DNA of 64,000 nt from Bacteroidaceae bacterium (GCA_017524545.1 JAFXVN010000027.1:1-64000), one strand, 5' to 3'; shown: positions 51,712-62,284, counted from the first letter of the stretch. The notes: a model not told the origin generated them from the sequence alone. Translations and numbers: made by a program.

Positions 51712-52137
51712 ATGTTACAACCTAAAAGAACCAAATATAGAAGACCGCAAAAAGGTCGTTGCAAAGGCAACGCCATGCGTGGCAACCAATTGGCATTCGG
51801 CTCCTTTGGTATCAAGTCTCTTGAGACACATTGGATTACCGCCCGCCAGATTGAGGCAGCCCGTGTCGCTATGACACGTTACATGCAGCGTGAGGGACAG
51901 AGCTGGATTCGTATCTTCCCCGATAAGCCAATCACTAAGAAGCCTGCTGATGTCCGCATGGGTAAGGGTAAGGGTGATCCCGTAGGCTACGTGTTCCCCA
52001 TCACTCCCGGTCGCATCATTTTCGAGATTGAAGGCGTTTCATACGAAATTGCCAAGGAAGCACTTCGTCTGGCTTCTCAGAAGTTGCCAGTTGTGACGAA
52101 GTTCATTGTTAGACGTGATTACGACAAAAACGCATAA
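51712..52137 (+). CDS. rplP: ribosomal protein uL16
   Basis: 141 aa. [20 protein letters not shown] and [16 protein letters not shown]; helps shape the A-site tRNA pocket. The next gene begins 2 nt after the stop. Confidence 0.97.
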   Translation: MLQPKRTKYRRPQKGRCKGNAMRGNQLAFGSFGIKSLETHWITARQIEAARVAMTRYMQREGQSWIRIFPDKPITKKPADVRMGKGKGDPVGYVFPITPGRIIFEIEGVSYEIAKEALRLASQKLPVVTKFIVRRDYDKNA

Positions 52138-52139
52138 TT

Positions 52140-52334
52140 ATGAAGATTGCAGAAATAAAGGAGATGACTACTGCCGATTTGGCAGAGCGCATACAGACGG
52201 AGCAGGCCAACTACAAGCAGATGCTCCTGAACCATGCAGTATCACCCTTGGCTAACAGTGCACAGATTAAGGCTGCGCGTCGTGACATAGCACGCCTCAA
52301 GACCGTGCTTCGCCAAAGAGAGTTGAACAAATAA
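52140..52334 (+). CDS. rpmC: ribosomal protein uL29
   Basis: 64 aa two-helix protein ([20 protein letters not shown] ... [14 protein letters not shown]) next to the tunnel exit, adjacent to L23. Confidence 0.95.
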   Translation: MKIAEIKEMTTADLAERIQTEQANYKQMLLNHAVSPLANSAQIKAARRDIARLKTVLRQRELNK

Positions 52335-52347
52335 AATGGTCTTAAAC

Positions 52348-52605
52348 ATGGAACCAAGAAATTTAAGAAAGACGAGAACAGGTGTTGTCGTAAGCGACAA
52401 GATGGATAAGACCATTGTTGTAGCTGCAAAGTTTAAGGAGAAGCACCCCATCTATGGCAAGTTCGTTTCCAAGACGAAGAAGTATCATGCTCATGATGAG
52501 AAGAACGACTGCCACAAGGGTGACACCGTCCTGATTATGGAAACCCGTCCCTTGAGCAAAACCAAGAGATGGAGAGTAGTAGAAATCGTAGAAAGAGCTA
52601 AGTAA
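52348..52605 (+). CDS. rpsQ: ribosomal protein uS17
   Basis: 85 aa from ATG 52348 ([20 protein letters not shown]); the in-frame ATG at 52336 would add MVLN and is less like the family. OB-fold protein of the 30S body. Confidence 0.95.
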   Translation: MEPRNLRKTRTGVVVSDKMDKTIVVAAKFKEKHPIYGKFVSKTKKYHAHDEKNDCHKGDTVLIMETRPLSKTKRWRVVEIVERAK

Positions 52606-52607
52606 TT

Positions 52608-52973
52608 ATGATACAAACAGAATCTAGATTAGTAGTAGCAGATAATAGCGGCGCAAAGGAAGCTATGTGCATCCGCGTGTTGGGTGGTACCCGCCGTCGC
52701 TATGCATCTGTCGGTGATGTGATTGTTGTATCTGTGAAGAGCGCTATCCCCACCAGTGAAGTTAAGAAGGGTACAGTGTCTAAGGCCTTGATTGTACGTA
52801 CTAAGAAGGAAGTCCGTCGTGCTGACGGCTCCTACATTCGTTTTGATGATAACGCTTGCGTTCTTCTGAACAATGCGGGCGAACTGCGTGGTAGTCGTAT
52901 TTTCGGTCCTGTCGCTCGTGAGTTGCGTGCCGCCAACATGAAGGTGGTTTCACTGGCACCCGAAGTTCTTTAA
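52608..52973 (+). CDS. rplN: ribosomal protein uL14
   Basis: 121 aa: [20 protein letters not shown] and [20 protein letters not shown]. First gene of the spc-type part of the cluster; 2 nt after rpsQ. Confidence 0.97.
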   Translation: MIQTESRLVVADNSGAKEAMCIRVLGGTRRRYASVGDVIVVSVKSAIPTSEVKKGTVSKALIVRTKKEVRRADGSYIRFDDNACVLLNNAGELRGSRIFGPVARELRAANMKVVSLAPEVL

Positions 52974-52992
52974 TCAATTAAAGATTTCAGAA

Positions 52993-53274
52993 ATGAATAG
53001 TTTACACATTAAGAAAGGCGATGAGGTTTACGTGAACTCTGGTAACAACAAGGGCCAGACAGGTAAGGTGTTACAGGTTCTCGTTAAGGAAAAGCGCGCC
53101 ATCGTTGAAGGTGTTAATAAGGTGAAGAAGAGCCAGAAGCCCAGTGCGAAGTATCCTCAGGGTGGAATCATTGAGATGGAGGCTCCCATTCAAGTTTCTA
53201 AGCTCAATCCCATTGTGGAAGGCAAGATTGTCCGTTCCAATGGTAAGGCTAGAAAAGTAACTGTAAAAAAATAG
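52993..53274 (+). CDS. rplX: ribosomal protein uL24
   Basis: 93 aa with the KOW motif [20 protein letters not shown]. Shorter at the C-terminus than many homologs, which have about 105 aa. It initiates 50S assembly. Confidence 0.96.
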   Translation: MNSLHIKKGDEVYVNSGNNKGQTGKVLQVLVKEKRAIVEGVNKVKKSQKPSAKYPQGGIIEMEAPIQVSKLNPIVEGKIVRSNGKARKVTVKK

Positions 53275-53286
53275 GAGAAGTAAATA

Positions 53287-53844
53287 ATGGCAAATACTGC
53301 AAGCCTTAAGAAAGAATATGCCGAGCGCATTGCTCCTGCACTGATGAAGCAGTTCAACTACTCTTCACCGATGCAGATTCCCGTTTTGAAGAAGATTGTC
53401 ATCAATCAGGGCTTGGGAATGGCAACTGCAGACAAGAAGATTATCGACGTTGCTATCAACGAGCTTACTGCCATCACAGGTCAAAAGGCCGTTGCTACGG
53501 TTTCCAAGAAGGACGTCGCTAACTTCAAGTTGCGTAAGAAGATGCCTATCGGTGTCATGGTAACATTGCGTCGCGAGAGAATGTACGAGTTCCTTGAGAA
53601 GCTCGTGCGCGTCGCACTGCCCCGTATCCGTGACTTCAAGGGTATTGAGAGCAAGTTGGATGGCCGTGGTAACTATACCCTTGGTATTCAGGAGCAGATT
53701 ATCTTCCCCGAAATCAACATCGATACCATCGACCGCATCCTCGGTATGAACATCACGTTTGTTACCACAGCAAAGACAGATGAAGAGGGATACGCCCTGC
53801 TCAAAGAGTTTGGTCTTCCCTTCAAGAACGCTAAAAACGACTAA
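53287..53844 (+). CDS. rplE: ribosomal protein uL5
   Basis: 185 aa. [17 protein letters not shown] and the P-loop-like [17 protein letters not shown]; binds 5S rRNA and contacts the P-site tRNA. Confidence 0.97.
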   Translation: MANTASLKKEYAERIAPALMKQFNYSSPMQIPVLKKIVINQGLGMATADKKIIDVAINELTAITGQKAVATVSKKDVANFKLRKKMPIGVMVTLRRERMYEFLEKLVRVALPRIRDFKGIESKLDGRGNYTLGIQEQIIFPEINIDTIDRILGMNITFVTTAKTDEEGYALLKEFGLPFKNAKND

Positions 53845-53849
53845 ACAAT

Positions 53850-54149
53850 ATGGCAAAAGAATCAATGAAGGCCCGCGAGGTCAAGAGAGCTAAACTCGTG
53901 GCTAAGTATGCTGAAAAGCGTGCTGCGTTGAAGAAGATTGTTAATAGTGGCGACCCCGTGGAGGCATACGAAGCAGCACAGAAGCTGCAGGCAATCCCCC
54001 GCAATGCCAATCCTATCCGTCTTCACAATCGTTGCAAAATCACCGGTCGTCCCAAGGGTTATATCCGCCTGTTCGGTCTTTCACGTATTCAGTTCCGTGA
54101 AATGGCGTCAAGCGGTCTCATCCCTGGCGTGAAGAAAGCCAGCTGGTAA
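53850..54149 (+). CDS. rpsN: ribosomal protein uS14, zinc-free form
   Basis: 99 aa, the long form without the two CxxC pairs of zinc-binding S14; it ends [12 protein letters not shown]. 5 nt after rplE. Confidence 0.96.
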   Translation: MAKESMKAREVKRAKLVAKYAEKRAALKKIVNSGDPVEAYEAAQKLQAIPRNANPIRLHNRCKITGRPKGYIRLFGLSRIQFREMASSGLIPGVKKASW

Positions 54150-54202
54150 GAGTTATTTTTAATATTGTCGGGAGAGTCCCGATCAATTAAATTCTAAATT
54201 AT

Positions 54203-54598
54203 ATGACAGATCCAATTGCAGACTATTTGACAAGATTGCGCAATGCAATTCAGGCCAAACACAGAGTTGTGGAGGTGCCTGCGTCAAACCTTAAGAAAGA
54301 GATCACAAAGATTCTCTTCGAGAAGGGCTACATCCTGAACTACAAGTTCGTAGAGGATGGCCCTCAGGGTACAATCAAGATTGCCTTGAAGTATGATGCC
54401 GTCAACAAGGTGAATGCTATCAAGAAGCTAATCAGAATATCCACGCCCGGTATGCGTAAGTACACCGGTTACAAGGATATGCCGAGAGTTATCAACGGAC
54501 TGGGTATCGCTATCCTTTCCACATCCAAGGGTGTAATGACGAACAAAGAGGCTGCCGACCTCAAGATTGGCGGCGAGGTTCTTTGCTACGTTTACTAA
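54203..54598 (+). CDS. rpsH: ribosomal protein uS8
   Basis: 131 aa, MTDPIADYLTRLRNAIQAKH and the C-terminal GVMTNKEAADLKIGGEVLCY. In enterobacteria S8 represses the spc operon. Confidence 0.97.
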   Translation: MTDPIADYLTRLRNAIQAKHRVVEVPASNLKKEITKILFEKGYILNYKFVEDGPQGTIKIALKYDAVNKVNAIKKLIRISTPGMRKYTGYKDMPRVINGLGIAILSTSKGVMTNKEAADLKIGGEVLCYVY

Positions 54599-54616
54599 TT
54601 GAAGGAGGAATACATT

Positions 54617-55189
54617 ATGTCAAGAATTGGTAAATTGCCCATAAGCATTCCTGCTGGAGTGACTGTTACAGTCAGTGACGACAACAAAGTCACCGTAAAA
54701 GGCCCCAAGGGTGAAATGTCTCAGGTTGTTAACCCCGCTATCAAGGTTAACATCGCTGATGCAGAAGTGACGTTTGAGATTGTAGAAGAAAACGACACCG
54801 TCGAGAAGAAGCAGAAACAGGCTTTCCATGGCCTCTACCGTGCTCTTGTCAACAACATGGTCGTTGGTGTTTCCGAAGGCTACAAGAAGCAGCTTGAGCT
54901 TGTAGGTGTAGGTTATCGTGTCTCTAACCAGGGTAACCTCTTAGAGTTCGCTTTGGGCTACACTCATCCCATTCTCCTTCAGCTTCCCTCTGAAATCAAG
55001 GTTGAGACAAAGTCTGAAAGAAACCAGAATCCTCAGATTATTCTGGAGTCTTGCGACAAGCAGCTTCTCGGTCAGGTGTGTGCTAAGATTCGCTCTTTCC
55101 GTAAGCCAGAGCCTTACAAGGGCAAAGGTATTCTGTTCCTGGGTGAGCAGATTCGCAGAAAGTCCGGTAAGTCGGCTGGTGCCAAGTAA
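54617..55189 (+). CDS. rplF: ribosomal protein uL6
   Basis: 190 aa from ATG 54617 (MSRIGKLPISIPAGVTVTVS). GAAGGAGG lies 12-18 nt before the start, one of the few Shine-Dalgarno-like sequences in the window. An upstream TTG is not needed. Confidence 0.96.
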   Translation: MSRIGKLPISIPAGVTVTVSDDNKVTVKGPKGEMSQVVNPAIKVNIADAEVTFEIVEENDTVEKKQKQAFHGLYRALVNNMVVGVSEGYKKQLELVGVGYRVSNQGNLLEFALGYTHPILLQLPSEIKVETKSERNQNPQIILESCDKQLLGQVCAKIRSFRKPEPYKGKGILFLGEQIRRKSGKSAGAK

Positions 55190-55208
55190 CATCTAAAACT
55201 GTAAGATT

Positions 55209-55550
55209 ATGACAACTAAATTAGAAAGACGAATCAAGATTAAGTACAGAGTTCGCAATAAGATTTCTGGTACTACAGAACGTCCCCGTATGTCTGTCTT
55301 CAGAAGCAACAAGCAGATATATGTTCAGATAATCAACGATATGACGGGTACCACTCTGGTCAGCGCATCTTCCCTCGGTATGGAGACATGCCCTAAGAAG
55401 GAGCAGGCTGCCAAAGTTGGTGAACTGGCTGCCAAGAAAGCTCTCGAGGCAGGCATCACTTCGGTTGTTTTCGACCGTAATGGTTATCTCTATCATGGCA
55501 GAGTGAAGGAAGTTGCTGATGCAGCACGTAACGGTGGACTTAAATTCTAA
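55209..55550 (+). CDS. rplR: ribosomal protein uL18
   Basis: 113 aa: [20 protein letters not shown] and [20 protein letters not shown]. Binds 5S rRNA with L5. Confidence 0.96.
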   Translation: MTTKLERRIKIKYRVRNKISGTTERPRMSVFRSNKQIYVQIINDMTGTTLVSASSLGMETCPKKEQAAKVGELAAKKALEAGITSVVFDRNGYLYHGRVKEVADAARNGGLKF

Positions 55551-55556
55551 TGAATT

Positions 55557-56066
55557 ATGGCAAATAAAGTTAAGATAAGCAGCGAAATGGAGCTGAAGGA
55601 CAGGCTTGTAGCAATCAACCGTGTAACCAAGGTTACGAAGGGTGGTCGCACATTCACCTTCGCCGCTATTGTTGTTGTTGGTAACGAAAATGGTATCATC
55701 GGCTGGGGCCTGGGTAAGGCTGGTGAAGTCACCGCCGCTATTGCAAAGGGCGTTGAGTCAGCCAAGAAGAATCTGGTGCGTGTTCCCGTTTGGAACGGTA
55801 CTGTTCCCCATGAGGCCGCTGCAAAGTTTGGTGGTGCCAATGTGCTCATCATGCCTGCCTCTACAGGTACAGGTGTTGTGGCCGGCGGTGCTATGCGTGC
55901 TGTCCTCGACAGCGTGGGCATTAAGGACTGCTTGGCTAAGTCCAAGGGTTCTTCCAACCCCCACAACTTGGTTAAGGCAACCATTGCCGCTCTTTCTGAG
56001 ATGCGCGATGCAAGAACCGTAGCTGCCAACCGTGGTATCAGTGTAGAAAAAGTATTTAGAGGATAA
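55557..56066 (+). CDS. rpsE: ribosomal protein uS5
   Basis: 169 aa. The loop [20 protein letters not shown] (spectinomycin-contact region) is normal, and the C-terminal domain [20 protein letters not shown] is complete. Confidence 0.97.
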   Translation: MANKVKISSEMELKDRLVAINRVTKVTKGGRTFTFAAIVVVGNENGIIGWGLGKAGEVTAAIAKGVESAKKNLVRVPVWNGTVPHEAAAKFGGANVLIMPASTGTGVVAGGAMRAVLDSVGIKDCLAKSKGSSNPHNLVKATIAALSEMRDARTVAANRGISVEKVFRG

Positions 56067-56077
56067 GGAGGTAAAGT

Positions 56078-56254
56078 ATGGCAACTATCAAAGTACAGCA
56101 AGTAAGAAGCCGCATTCATGCTCCCCGCACTCAGAAGGCCACTTTGGACACTCTGGGTCTGAGAAAGATGAATCATATTGTTGAGATTGAAGACAATGCC
56201 TCTAACCGTGGCTTGATTAACGCAGTCCATCATTTGGTAAAGGTGGTAGGCTGA
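56078..56254 (+). CDS. rpmD: ribosomal protein uL30
   Basis: 58 aa: MATIKVQQVRSRIHAPRTQK at the start and INAVHHLVKVVG at the end, which is the bacterial length. GGATAAGGAGGTAAAGT just before the ATG again shows an AGGAGG sequence. It lies between rpsE and rplO as in most bacteria. Confidence 0.95.
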   Translation: MATIKVQQVRSRIHAPRTQKATLDTLGLRKMNHIVEIEDNASNRGLINAVHHLVKVVG

Positions 56255-56286
56255 TAGTATTATGAACAATTAACGTCGATTATATT

Positions 56287-56733
56287 ATGAAATTGAATAA
56301 TTTGAAACCTGCTGCCGGATCTACTCATAGTCGTAGAAGACTTGGTCGTGGTCCCGGTTCTGGCTTGGGTGGTACTTCTACTCGTGGTCACAAGGGTGCC
56401 AAGGCACGTTCCGGTTACAAGAAGAAAGTCGGTTTCGAAGGTGGTCAGATGCCTTTGCAGCGTCGTCTGCCCAAATTCGGCTTCAAGAATATCAACCGTG
56501 TAGAGTATCAGGTGGTCAATCTTTCTTCAATTCAGAAGCTCGCAGAGAAGAAGAATTTGGAGAAGATTACCATTGAGGACATGGTTGTCGCAGGATTGGT
56601 TTCCGCAAAGGGACTTGTTAAGGTTCTTGGCAATGGAACTCTGACCGCAAAGGTTGAGGTTGTCGCCAATGCCTTCTCAAAGACTGCTGAAGAGGCTATC
56701 CAGAATGTAGGTGGTACTGCAACTAAACTTTAA
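56287..56733 (+). CDS. rplO: ribosomal protein uL15
   Basis: 148 aa. Gly/Arg-rich N-terminal extension RRRLGRGPGSGLGGTSTRGH penetrating the 50S, then a globular domain with YQVVNLSSIQKL. Confidence 0.97.
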   Translation: MKLNNLKPAAGSTHSRRRLGRGPGSGLGGTSTRGHKGAKARSGYKKKVGFEGGQMPLQRRLPKFGFKNINRVEYQVVNLSSIQKLAEKKNLEKITIEDMVVAGLVSAKGLVKVLGNGTLTAKVEVVANAFSKTAEEAIQNVGGTATKL

Positions 56734-56738
56734 TTCTG

Positions 56739-58091
56739 ATGAAGAAGTTTATTGAAACATTGAAGAACATCTGGCATGTTGAGGATCTGCGAACCAGAAT
56801 CCTCATCACGCTGGCATTTGCTGCGATGTATCGTTTCGGGTCATTCATTGTCCTGCCTGGTATTAACCCAGAGGCATTGACTGCTTTGAAGGAACAGACC
56901 AACACCGGTCTCATGTCTCTGTTGAACATGTTCTCCGGTGGTGCTTTCTCCAATGCATCCATCTTTGCTCTGGGTATCATGCCTTACATCTCGGCATCTA
57001 TCGTCATCCAGCTTTTCGCTTTCGTCGTGCCATATTTCCAGAAGATGCAGCGCGAAGGTGAAAGCGGACGCCGCAAGATGAATCAGTACACACGTTATCT
57101 GACCATGCTGATTCTGCTCGTACAGGCTCCGTCGTATCTGATCAACCTGAGGGTGCAGGCACAGGGTGCGTTGAATCCTGCCATTGACTGGACGCTGTTT
57201 ATCGTGGCGAGCACAATCATCCTCGCTGCTGGCAGCATGTTCATTCTCTGGATTGGTGAGCGCATCACCGACAAGGGTATTGGTAATGGCGTGTCACTCA
57301 TCATTATGCTGGGTATCATTGCCCGTCTGCCTCAGGCTTTCGGTCAGGAGTTCGTCTCTCGCATGAACAATGCATTGGGTGGTGGCTTGATAATGTTCAT
57401 TATTGAGTTTATGCTACTCTTTGCTGTAGTCCTCGCAGCTATTAGGTTCGTGCAGGGTGTTCGCAAGGTGCCCGTACAGTATGCTAAGAGAATGGTGGCT
57501 GGACAGCAGGTTGGTGGTGTTCGTCAGTACATTCCACTGAAGGTTTTTGCTGCCAATGTGATGCCTATCATTTTCGCACAGGCTATCATGTTTATTCCCA
57601 TCACTCTGCTTGGTCTCGTTGCCGACGGTGGGCAGGCTGCTTCGCCAGTACTCATGGCATTGTCTGACCACACCAGTTTGGCATACAACATTGTCTTTGC
57701 TCTGCTGATTATTGCCTTCACATATTTCTATACAGCCATTACCCTGAATCCTGTTCAGATGGCTGAGGATATGAAGCGCAACAACGGTTTCATTCCTGGC
57801 ATTCGTCCTGGCAAGGAAACTGCTGAGTTCATTGACAGGATAATGGATCGCATCACTCTGCCTGGCTCTATAATCTTGGCAATTATTGCCTGTATGCCAG
57901 CCTTCGCAGGTCTGCTCAATGTGAAGCCCGAGTTCGCTCAGTTCTTTGGCGGCACATCTCTGCTCATCCTCGTTGGTGTGGTTCTCGACACGCTCCAGCA
58001 GATTGAGAGCCATCTGCTCATGAGGCACTATGATGGCTTGTTGAGTTCCGGCCGCATACATGGCCGCTCTGGTATATCTTCACGTTATTAA
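56739..58091 (+). CDS. secY: protein translocase subunit SecY
   Basis: 450 aa with ten membrane segments. The plug region FSGGAFSNASIFALGIMPYI and cytoplasmic loop KRMVAGQQVGGVRQYIPLKV are recognisable. Core of the Sec channel in the inner membrane. 5 nt after rplO. Confidence 0.97.
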   Translation: MKKFIETLKNIWHVEDLRTRILITLAFAAMYRFGSFIVLPGINPEALTALKEQTNTGLMSLLNMFSGGAFSNASIFALGIMPYISASIVIQLFAFVVPYFQKMQREGESGRRKMNQYTRYLTMLILLVQAPSYLINLRVQAQGALNPAIDWTLFIVASTIILAAGSMFILWIGERITDKGIGNGVSLIIMLGIIARLPQAFGQEFVSRMNNALGGGLIMFIIEFMLLFAVVLAAIRFVQGVRKVPVQYAKRMVAGQQVGGVRQYIPLKVFAANVMPIIFAQAIMFIPITLLGLVADGGQAASPVLMALSDHTSLAYNIVFALLIIAFTYFYTAITLNPVQMAEDMKRNNGFIPGIRPGKETAEFIDRIMDRITLPGSIILAIIACMPAFAGLLNVKPEFAQFFGGTSLLILVGVVLDTLQQIESHLLMRHYDGLLSSGRIHGRSGISSRY

Positions 58092-58108
58092 GAAATAGTC
58101 ACCAGCGG

Positions 58109-58894
58109 ATGATTTTTCTTAAGACAGAAGACGAGATAGAATTAATGCGAGCTGCCAACCAGCTTGTTGCCAAGACACTGGCCGAAGTGGGGAAATATGT
58201 CAGGCCAGGTGTCACGACAAAGGAGTTGGATAGGGTAGCGGATGAATACATACGCGACAATGGTGGGGTGCCAACCTTCAAGGATTTCCCCAATCCCTGT
58301 GGGGGCACACCATTCCCAGCGTCGATTTGCACCTCGGTCAATGACGTAGTGGTGCATGGTGTCCCCAATGACACGCCGTTAGCGGACGGAGATATCGTGT
58401 CGGTGGACTGTGGAGTGCTTCTGAATGGTTTCAACGGCGATTCTTGCTACACGTTCCGTGTCGGTGAGGTTTCGGATGAAGTTGCTCAGTTGCTCGATGT
58501 CACGAAAAAAGCCCTCTATGAGGGTATTGCCAGTGCCCAGCAGGGCAAGCGCATCGGCGACATCAGTTCTGCGGTACAGACACTCTGCGAGTCTCATGGC
58601 TACGGAGTTGTTCGCGAGTTCGTCGGTCATGGCATAGGACGCAAGATGCATGAGGATCCTCAGGTACCCAACTATGGGAGAAAGGGAAACGGCCCGATGA
58701 TAAAGAGCGGCCTCTGCATTGCGATTGAGCCTATGATAACGATGGGAAGTCCGAAAGTCTATATGACGGAGGACAACTGGACTATCAGGACACGCGACGG
58801 CAAACCGTCGGCTCACTTCGAGCATACGATTGCGGTACATAAAGGTAAAGTGGAGATTCTTTCTTCCTTCGAAGATATAGAAAAGGCAAATTAA
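58109..58894 (+). CDS. map: methionine aminopeptidase, type I
   Basis: 261 aa. The pita-bread fold carries metal ligands in DGDIVSVDCGVLLNGFNGDS (two Asp), the His in FVGHGIGRKMHEDPQVPNYG and two Glu in IEPMI and FEHTIAV. Removes the initiator Met of nascent proteins. The PxxP zinc-ribbon extension of some forms is absent. 17 nt after secY. Confidence 0.96.
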   Translation: MIFLKTEDEIELMRAANQLVAKTLAEVGKYVRPGVTTKELDRVADEYIRDNGGVPTFKDFPNPCGGTPFPASICTSVNDVVVHGVPNDTPLADGDIVSVDCGVLLNGFNGDSCYTFRVGEVSDEVAQLLDVTKKALYEGIASAQQGKRIGDISSAVQTLCESHGYGVVREFVGHGIGRKMHEDPQVPNYGRKGNGPMIKSGLCIAIEPMITMGSPKVYMTEDNWTIRTRDGKPSAHFEHTIAVHKGKVEILSSFEDIEKAN

Positions 58895-58900
58895 ACGAAT

Positions 58901-59119
58901 ATGGCAAAACAAGCTGTTATAGAACAAGACGGTGTAATTGTGGAGTCGCTTTCAAATGCGATGTTCCGTGTTGAGCTTGAGATTGGTCAGAAGATTATCT
59001 GCAACATCTCCGGCAAGATGAGGATGCATTACATCAAGATACTTCCAGGCGACAAGGTCAAGGTAGAGATGAGTCCGTATGACCTGACGAAGGGACGTAT
59101 CGTATTCAGATATAAATAA
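58901..59119 (+). CDS. infA: translation initiation factor IF-1
   Basis: 72 aa S1/OB fold: [20 protein letters not shown] and [20 protein letters not shown]. Six nt after map. Confidence 0.97.
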   Translation: MAKQAVIEQDGVIVESLSNAMFRVELEIGQKIICNISGKMRMHYIKILPGDKVKVEMSPYDLTKGRIVFRYK

Positions 59120-59129
59120 AAACATCAAT

Positions 59130-59246
59130 ATGAAAACAAGAGCTTCTTTGAAAAAACGCACTCCTGACTGCAAGATTGTACGTCGCAAGGGTCGTTTGTA
59201 TGTTATTAACAAGAAAAACCCCAAGTACAAGATGCGCCAGGGTTAG
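59130..59246 (+). CDS. rpmJ: ribosomal protein bL36, zinc-free form
   Basis: 38 aa: [20 protein letters not shown], then [18 protein letters not shown]. Only one of the four zinc ligands of the usual C+ form remains, so it is a zinc-independent variant. Confidence 0.95.
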   Translation: MKTRASLKKRTPDCKIVRRKGRLYVINKKNPKYKMRQG

Positions 59247-59275
59247 TATTATTGCAAACAAGAAAAGTATAGTAT

Positions 59276-59656
59276 ATGGCAATTAGAATTGTTGGTGTAG
59301 ATTTGCCTCAGAACAAGCGAGGCGAAATCGCTTTGACCTATATATTCGGTATAGGTCGCAGTAGCTCTGCCAAGATCCTGGAAAAGGCTGGCGTAGATAA
59401 GGACAAGAAGGTTACCGACTGGACCGACGACGAGGCAGGCAAGATTCGTGAGATTATCGGTGCCGAGTATAAGGTAGAGGGTGACCTCCGCTCTGAGATT
59501 ACGATGAACATCAAGCGTCTGATGGATATCGGCTGTTATCGTGGAGTTCGTCATCGTAATGGTCTTCCTGTGCGTGGTCAGAGCACAAAGAATAATGCCC
59601 GCACACGTAAGGGTAAGAAGAAGACTGTTGCAAACAAGAAAAAGGCCACTAAGTAA
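59276..59656 (+). CDS. rpsM: ribosomal protein uS13
   Basis: 126 aa: [20 protein letters not shown] and the helix-turn-helix region [20 protein letters not shown], with a Lys-rich tail. Start of the alpha cluster. Confidence 0.97.
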   Translation: MAIRIVGVDLPQNKRGEIALTYIFGIGRSSSAKILEKAGVDKDKKVTDWTDDEAGKIREIIGAEYKVEGDLRSEITMNIKRLMDIGCYRGVRHRNGLPVRGQSTKNNARTRKGKKKTVANKKKATK

Positions 59657-59689
59657 TTGAAAGTTGACAATTGAAAATTGAAATTTGAT
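59655..59689. repeat. heptad TTGAAAA repeat between rpsM and rpsK
   Basis: ATTGAAAGTTGACAATTG, AAAATTGAAATTTGAT: units TTGAAAG, TTGACAA, TTGAAAA, TTGAAAT in tandem, directly abutting the rpsK ATG. Confidence 0.75.
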
Positions 59690-60079
59690 ATGGCAAAGAA
59701 AACAGTTGCTACAAAGAAGAGAGTGGTGAAGGTTGACGCTATGGGTCAGCTCCACGTACACAGCTCGTTCAACAATATCATTGTCTCTTTGGCCAACAGC
59801 GAGGGTCAGGTCATTTCCTGGTCTTCTGCCGGAAAGATGGGTTTCCGTGGTTCAAAGAAGAACACTCCCTATGCTGCCCAGATGGCTGCTCAGGACTGTG
59901 CAAAGACTGCATTCGACCTGGGTCTTCGCAAGGTGAAGGCATACGTCAAGGGTCCAGGCAATGGTCGTGAGTCTGCAATTCGCACCGTTCATGGCGCAGG
60001 TATCGAGGTCGTCGAGATTGTCGATGTTACTCCGCTTCCTCACAATGGATGTCGTCCTCCGAAGAGAAGAAGAGTTTAA
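59690..60079 (+). CDS. rpsK: ribosomal protein uS11
   Basis: 129 aa from ATG 59690 ([20 protein letters not shown]), ending [11 protein letters not shown]. The in-frame TTG at 59678 lies inside the heptad repeat and is not needed. Confidence 0.96.
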   Translation: MAKKTVATKKRVVKVDAMGQLHVHSSFNNIIVSLANSEGQVISWSSAGKMGFRGSKKNTPYAAQMAAQDCAKTAFDLGLRKVKAYVKGPGNGRESAIRTVHGAGIEVVEIVDVTPLPHNGCRPPKRRRV

Positions 60080-60086
60080 TAATGAG

Positions 60087-60120
60087 CGTTATGTCGTAAT
60101 AACGTTATATCGTAATAACG
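60087..60120. repeat. tandem palindromic 16-mer before rpsD
   Basis: CGTTATGTCGTAATAACG and CGTTATATCGTAATAACG overlap by two bases; each is an inverted repeat CGTTAT/ATAACG, and the two can also pair with each other. Confidence 0.65.
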
Positions 60121-60137
60121 AAATATATTTATAGATT

Positions 60138-60743
60138 ATGGCAAGATATACAGGACCTAAGTCAAGGATTGACCGTCGCTTCGGCGAGGCTATCCTGGGT
60201 AATCCCAAAATACAGGCTAAGCGCAACTTCCCTCCCGGCCAGCATGGTAACAACCGCCGTCGCAAGACTTCCGAGTACGGCATCATGCTTGCAGAGAAGC
60301 AGAAGGCCAAATATACCTATGGCGTGCTGGAGAAGCAGTTCCGCAACATGTTCGAGAAGGCTGCACGCACCAGCGGCATCACAGGTGAGATTCTCCTTCA
60401 GAACCTGGAGAGCCGCCTCGACAATATCGTTTATCGTCTGGGCATCGCTCCTACTCGTCGTGCTGCCCGCCAGCTTGTCAACCACAAGCACATCGTGGTA
60501 GATGGTCAGGTAGTGGGTATCCCTTCTTATAGCGTTAAGCCCGGTCAATTGGTAGGTGTACGTGAGCGCAGCAAGAGCCTCGAAGTTATCCAGAATGCTT
60601 TGGCAGGCTTCAACCACTCCAAGTATCCTTGGATTGAATGGGATGAGAATCAGAAGGCAGGCAAGTATCTCCACAAGCCCGACCGTGCTGACATTCCCGA
60701 GACCATTAAGGAACAATTGATCGTTGAGTTGTACTCTAAATAA
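60138..60743 (+). CDS. rpsD: ribosomal protein uS4
   Basis: 201 aa, zinc-free form (no Cys cluster near the N-terminus: [20 protein letters not shown]). The S4 RNA-binding domain is [20 protein letters not shown]. In enterobacteria it represses the alpha operon. Confidence 0.97.
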   Translation: MARYTGPKSRIDRRFGEAILGNPKIQAKRNFPPGQHGNNRRRKTSEYGIMLAEKQKAKYTYGVLEKQFRNMFEKAARTSGITGEILLQNLESRLDNIVYRLGIAPTRRAARQLVNHKHIVVDGQVVGIPSYSVKPGQLVGVRERSKSLEVIQNALAGFNHSKYPWIEWDENQKAGKYLHKPDRADIPETIKEQLIVELYSK

Positions 60744-60752
60744 AATATAAGA

Positions 60753-61745
60753 ATGGCGATATTAGCATTTCAAAAACCCGATAAGGTTATAATGTTGGAG
60801 GCGGATGACAAGTACGGTAAGTTCGAGTTCCGCCCCTTGGAAGGTGGTTTCGGTACTACCATTGGTAATGCTTTGCGCCGTATCCTTCTCTCCTCTCTTG
60901 ATGGCTTTGCTATCAACACCGTATCTATTTCAGGCGTTGAGCATGAGTTTGCCACCGTGCCTGGAGTCAAGGAAGATGTTACCAACATTATTTTGAACCT
61001 GAAGCAGGTAAGATTCAAGCAGGTTGTAGAAGACTTTGAAACGGAGAAAGTTTCTATTACAGTTGAGAACGCCACAGAGCTTAAGGCCGGCGACTTCAAC
61101 AAGCAGCTCGTAGGCTTCGAAGTCCTGAACCCCGAACTGGTTATCTGCCACTTGGATGCCAAGGCATCCTTGCGCATTGAAATCAGCATCAACAAGGGTA
61201 GGGGCTATGTTCCCGCCGACGAGAACCGTCCCTTCTGCACCGATGTGAATGTTATCCCCATCGATTCAATCTACACACCTATCAGGAATGTCAAGTACGC
61301 AGTAGAGAACTTCCGCGTAGAAGGTAAGACCGACTATGAGAAGCTCGTGCTTGAGATTACCACTGATGGTTCCATTCACCCGAAGGAAGCGCTCAAGGAA
61401 GCTGCCCGCATCCTCATCCACCACTTCATGCTGTTCAGCGACGAGAAGATTACGCTCGAGAACAGCGACATGGAGGTGAACGAGGAGTTCGACGAGGAGG
61501 TTCTGCACATGCGCCAGCTCCTGAAGACCAAGCTGGTTGATATGGACTTGTCAGTACGTGCCCTGAACTGCCTCAAGGCTGCCGATGTTGACACCTTGGG
61601 CGACCTCGTACAGTACAACAAGACCGACCTGCTCAAGTTTAGGAACTTCGGCAAGAAATCGCTCACGGAGCTTGATGATTTGCTCGAGAGTCTGAATCTG
61701 TCGTTTGGAACTGATATTTCTAAGTATAAATTAGATAAAGAATAA
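60753..61745 (+). CDS. rpoA: RNA polymerase alpha subunit
   Basis: 330 aa. The assembly domain has [20 protein letters not shown], and the C-terminal domain [20 protein letters not shown] with the DNA- and activator-binding helices is complete. Confidence 0.98.
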   Translation: MAILAFQKPDKVIMLEADDKYGKFEFRPLEGGFGTTIGNALRRILLSSLDGFAINTVSISGVEHEFATVPGVKEDVTNIILNLKQVRFKQVVEDFETEKVSITVENATELKAGDFNKQLVGFEVLNPELVICHLDAKASLRIEISINKGRGYVPADENRPFCTDVNVIPIDSIYTPIRNVKYAVENFRVEGKTDYEKLVLEITTDGSIHPKEALKEAARILIHHFMLFSDEKITLENSDMEVNEEFDEEVLHMRQLLKTKLVDMDLSVRALNCLKAADVDTLGDLVQYNKTDLLKFRNFGKKSLTELDDLLESLNLSFGTDISKYKLDKE

Positions 61746-61751
61746 AAAGTC

Positions 61752-62252
61752 ATGAGACATAATAAGAAATTCAATCATCTGGGTCGTACTGCATCCCACA
61801 GGGCAGCTATGTTGAGCAACATGGCCATCTCCCTGATCATGCACAAAAGAATCACTACGACCCTCGCCAAGGCAAAGGCCTTGAAGAAGTATGTAGAGCC
61901 CCTCATCACCAAGTCGAAGGAGGACACTACCAATTCGCGTCGCGTTGTGTTCAGCTACCTGCAGGACAAGCACGCCATCACGGAACTGTTCACTGTAATC
62001 TCACAGAAGGTTGCCGACCGTCCCGGTGGTTACACCCGTATCATCAAGACAGGTTTCCGTGCTAGCGATGCCGCTCCCATGTGTTTCATCGAACTCGTTG
62101 ATTTCGACGAGAACATGGCAAAGACAGCTAAGAAGGCAAAGCGCACACGCCGTTCTTCAAAGAAGGCATCTGCTCCCGCAGCAGAAGCAGCCGAGGCATC
62201 CGCAGCAGACGCCGCAGAGAGTGCAGCACCTGCCAAAGAAGCTCAGGAATAA
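61752..62252 (+). CDS. rplQ: ribosomal protein bL17 with Ala-rich extension
   Basis: 166 aa. The core ends at about residue 117 (FIELVDFDE), followed by a Lys/Arg segment and an Ala/Glu-rich tail ([20 protein letters not shown]) absent from shorter bacterial L17. Tails of this kind occur in other Bacteroidetes. Last gene of the cluster. Confidence 0.96.
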   Translation: MRHNKKFNHLGRTASHRAAMLSNMAISLIMHKRITTTLAKAKALKKYVEPLITKSKEDTTNSRRVVFSYLQDKHAITELFTVISQKVADRPGGYTRIIKTGFRASDAAPMCFIELVDFDENMAKTAKKAKRTRRSSKKASAPAAEAAEASAADAAESAAPAKEAQE

Positions 62253-62284
62253 TTCTAAATTGCAATAATCATAATCGTTAGTAG

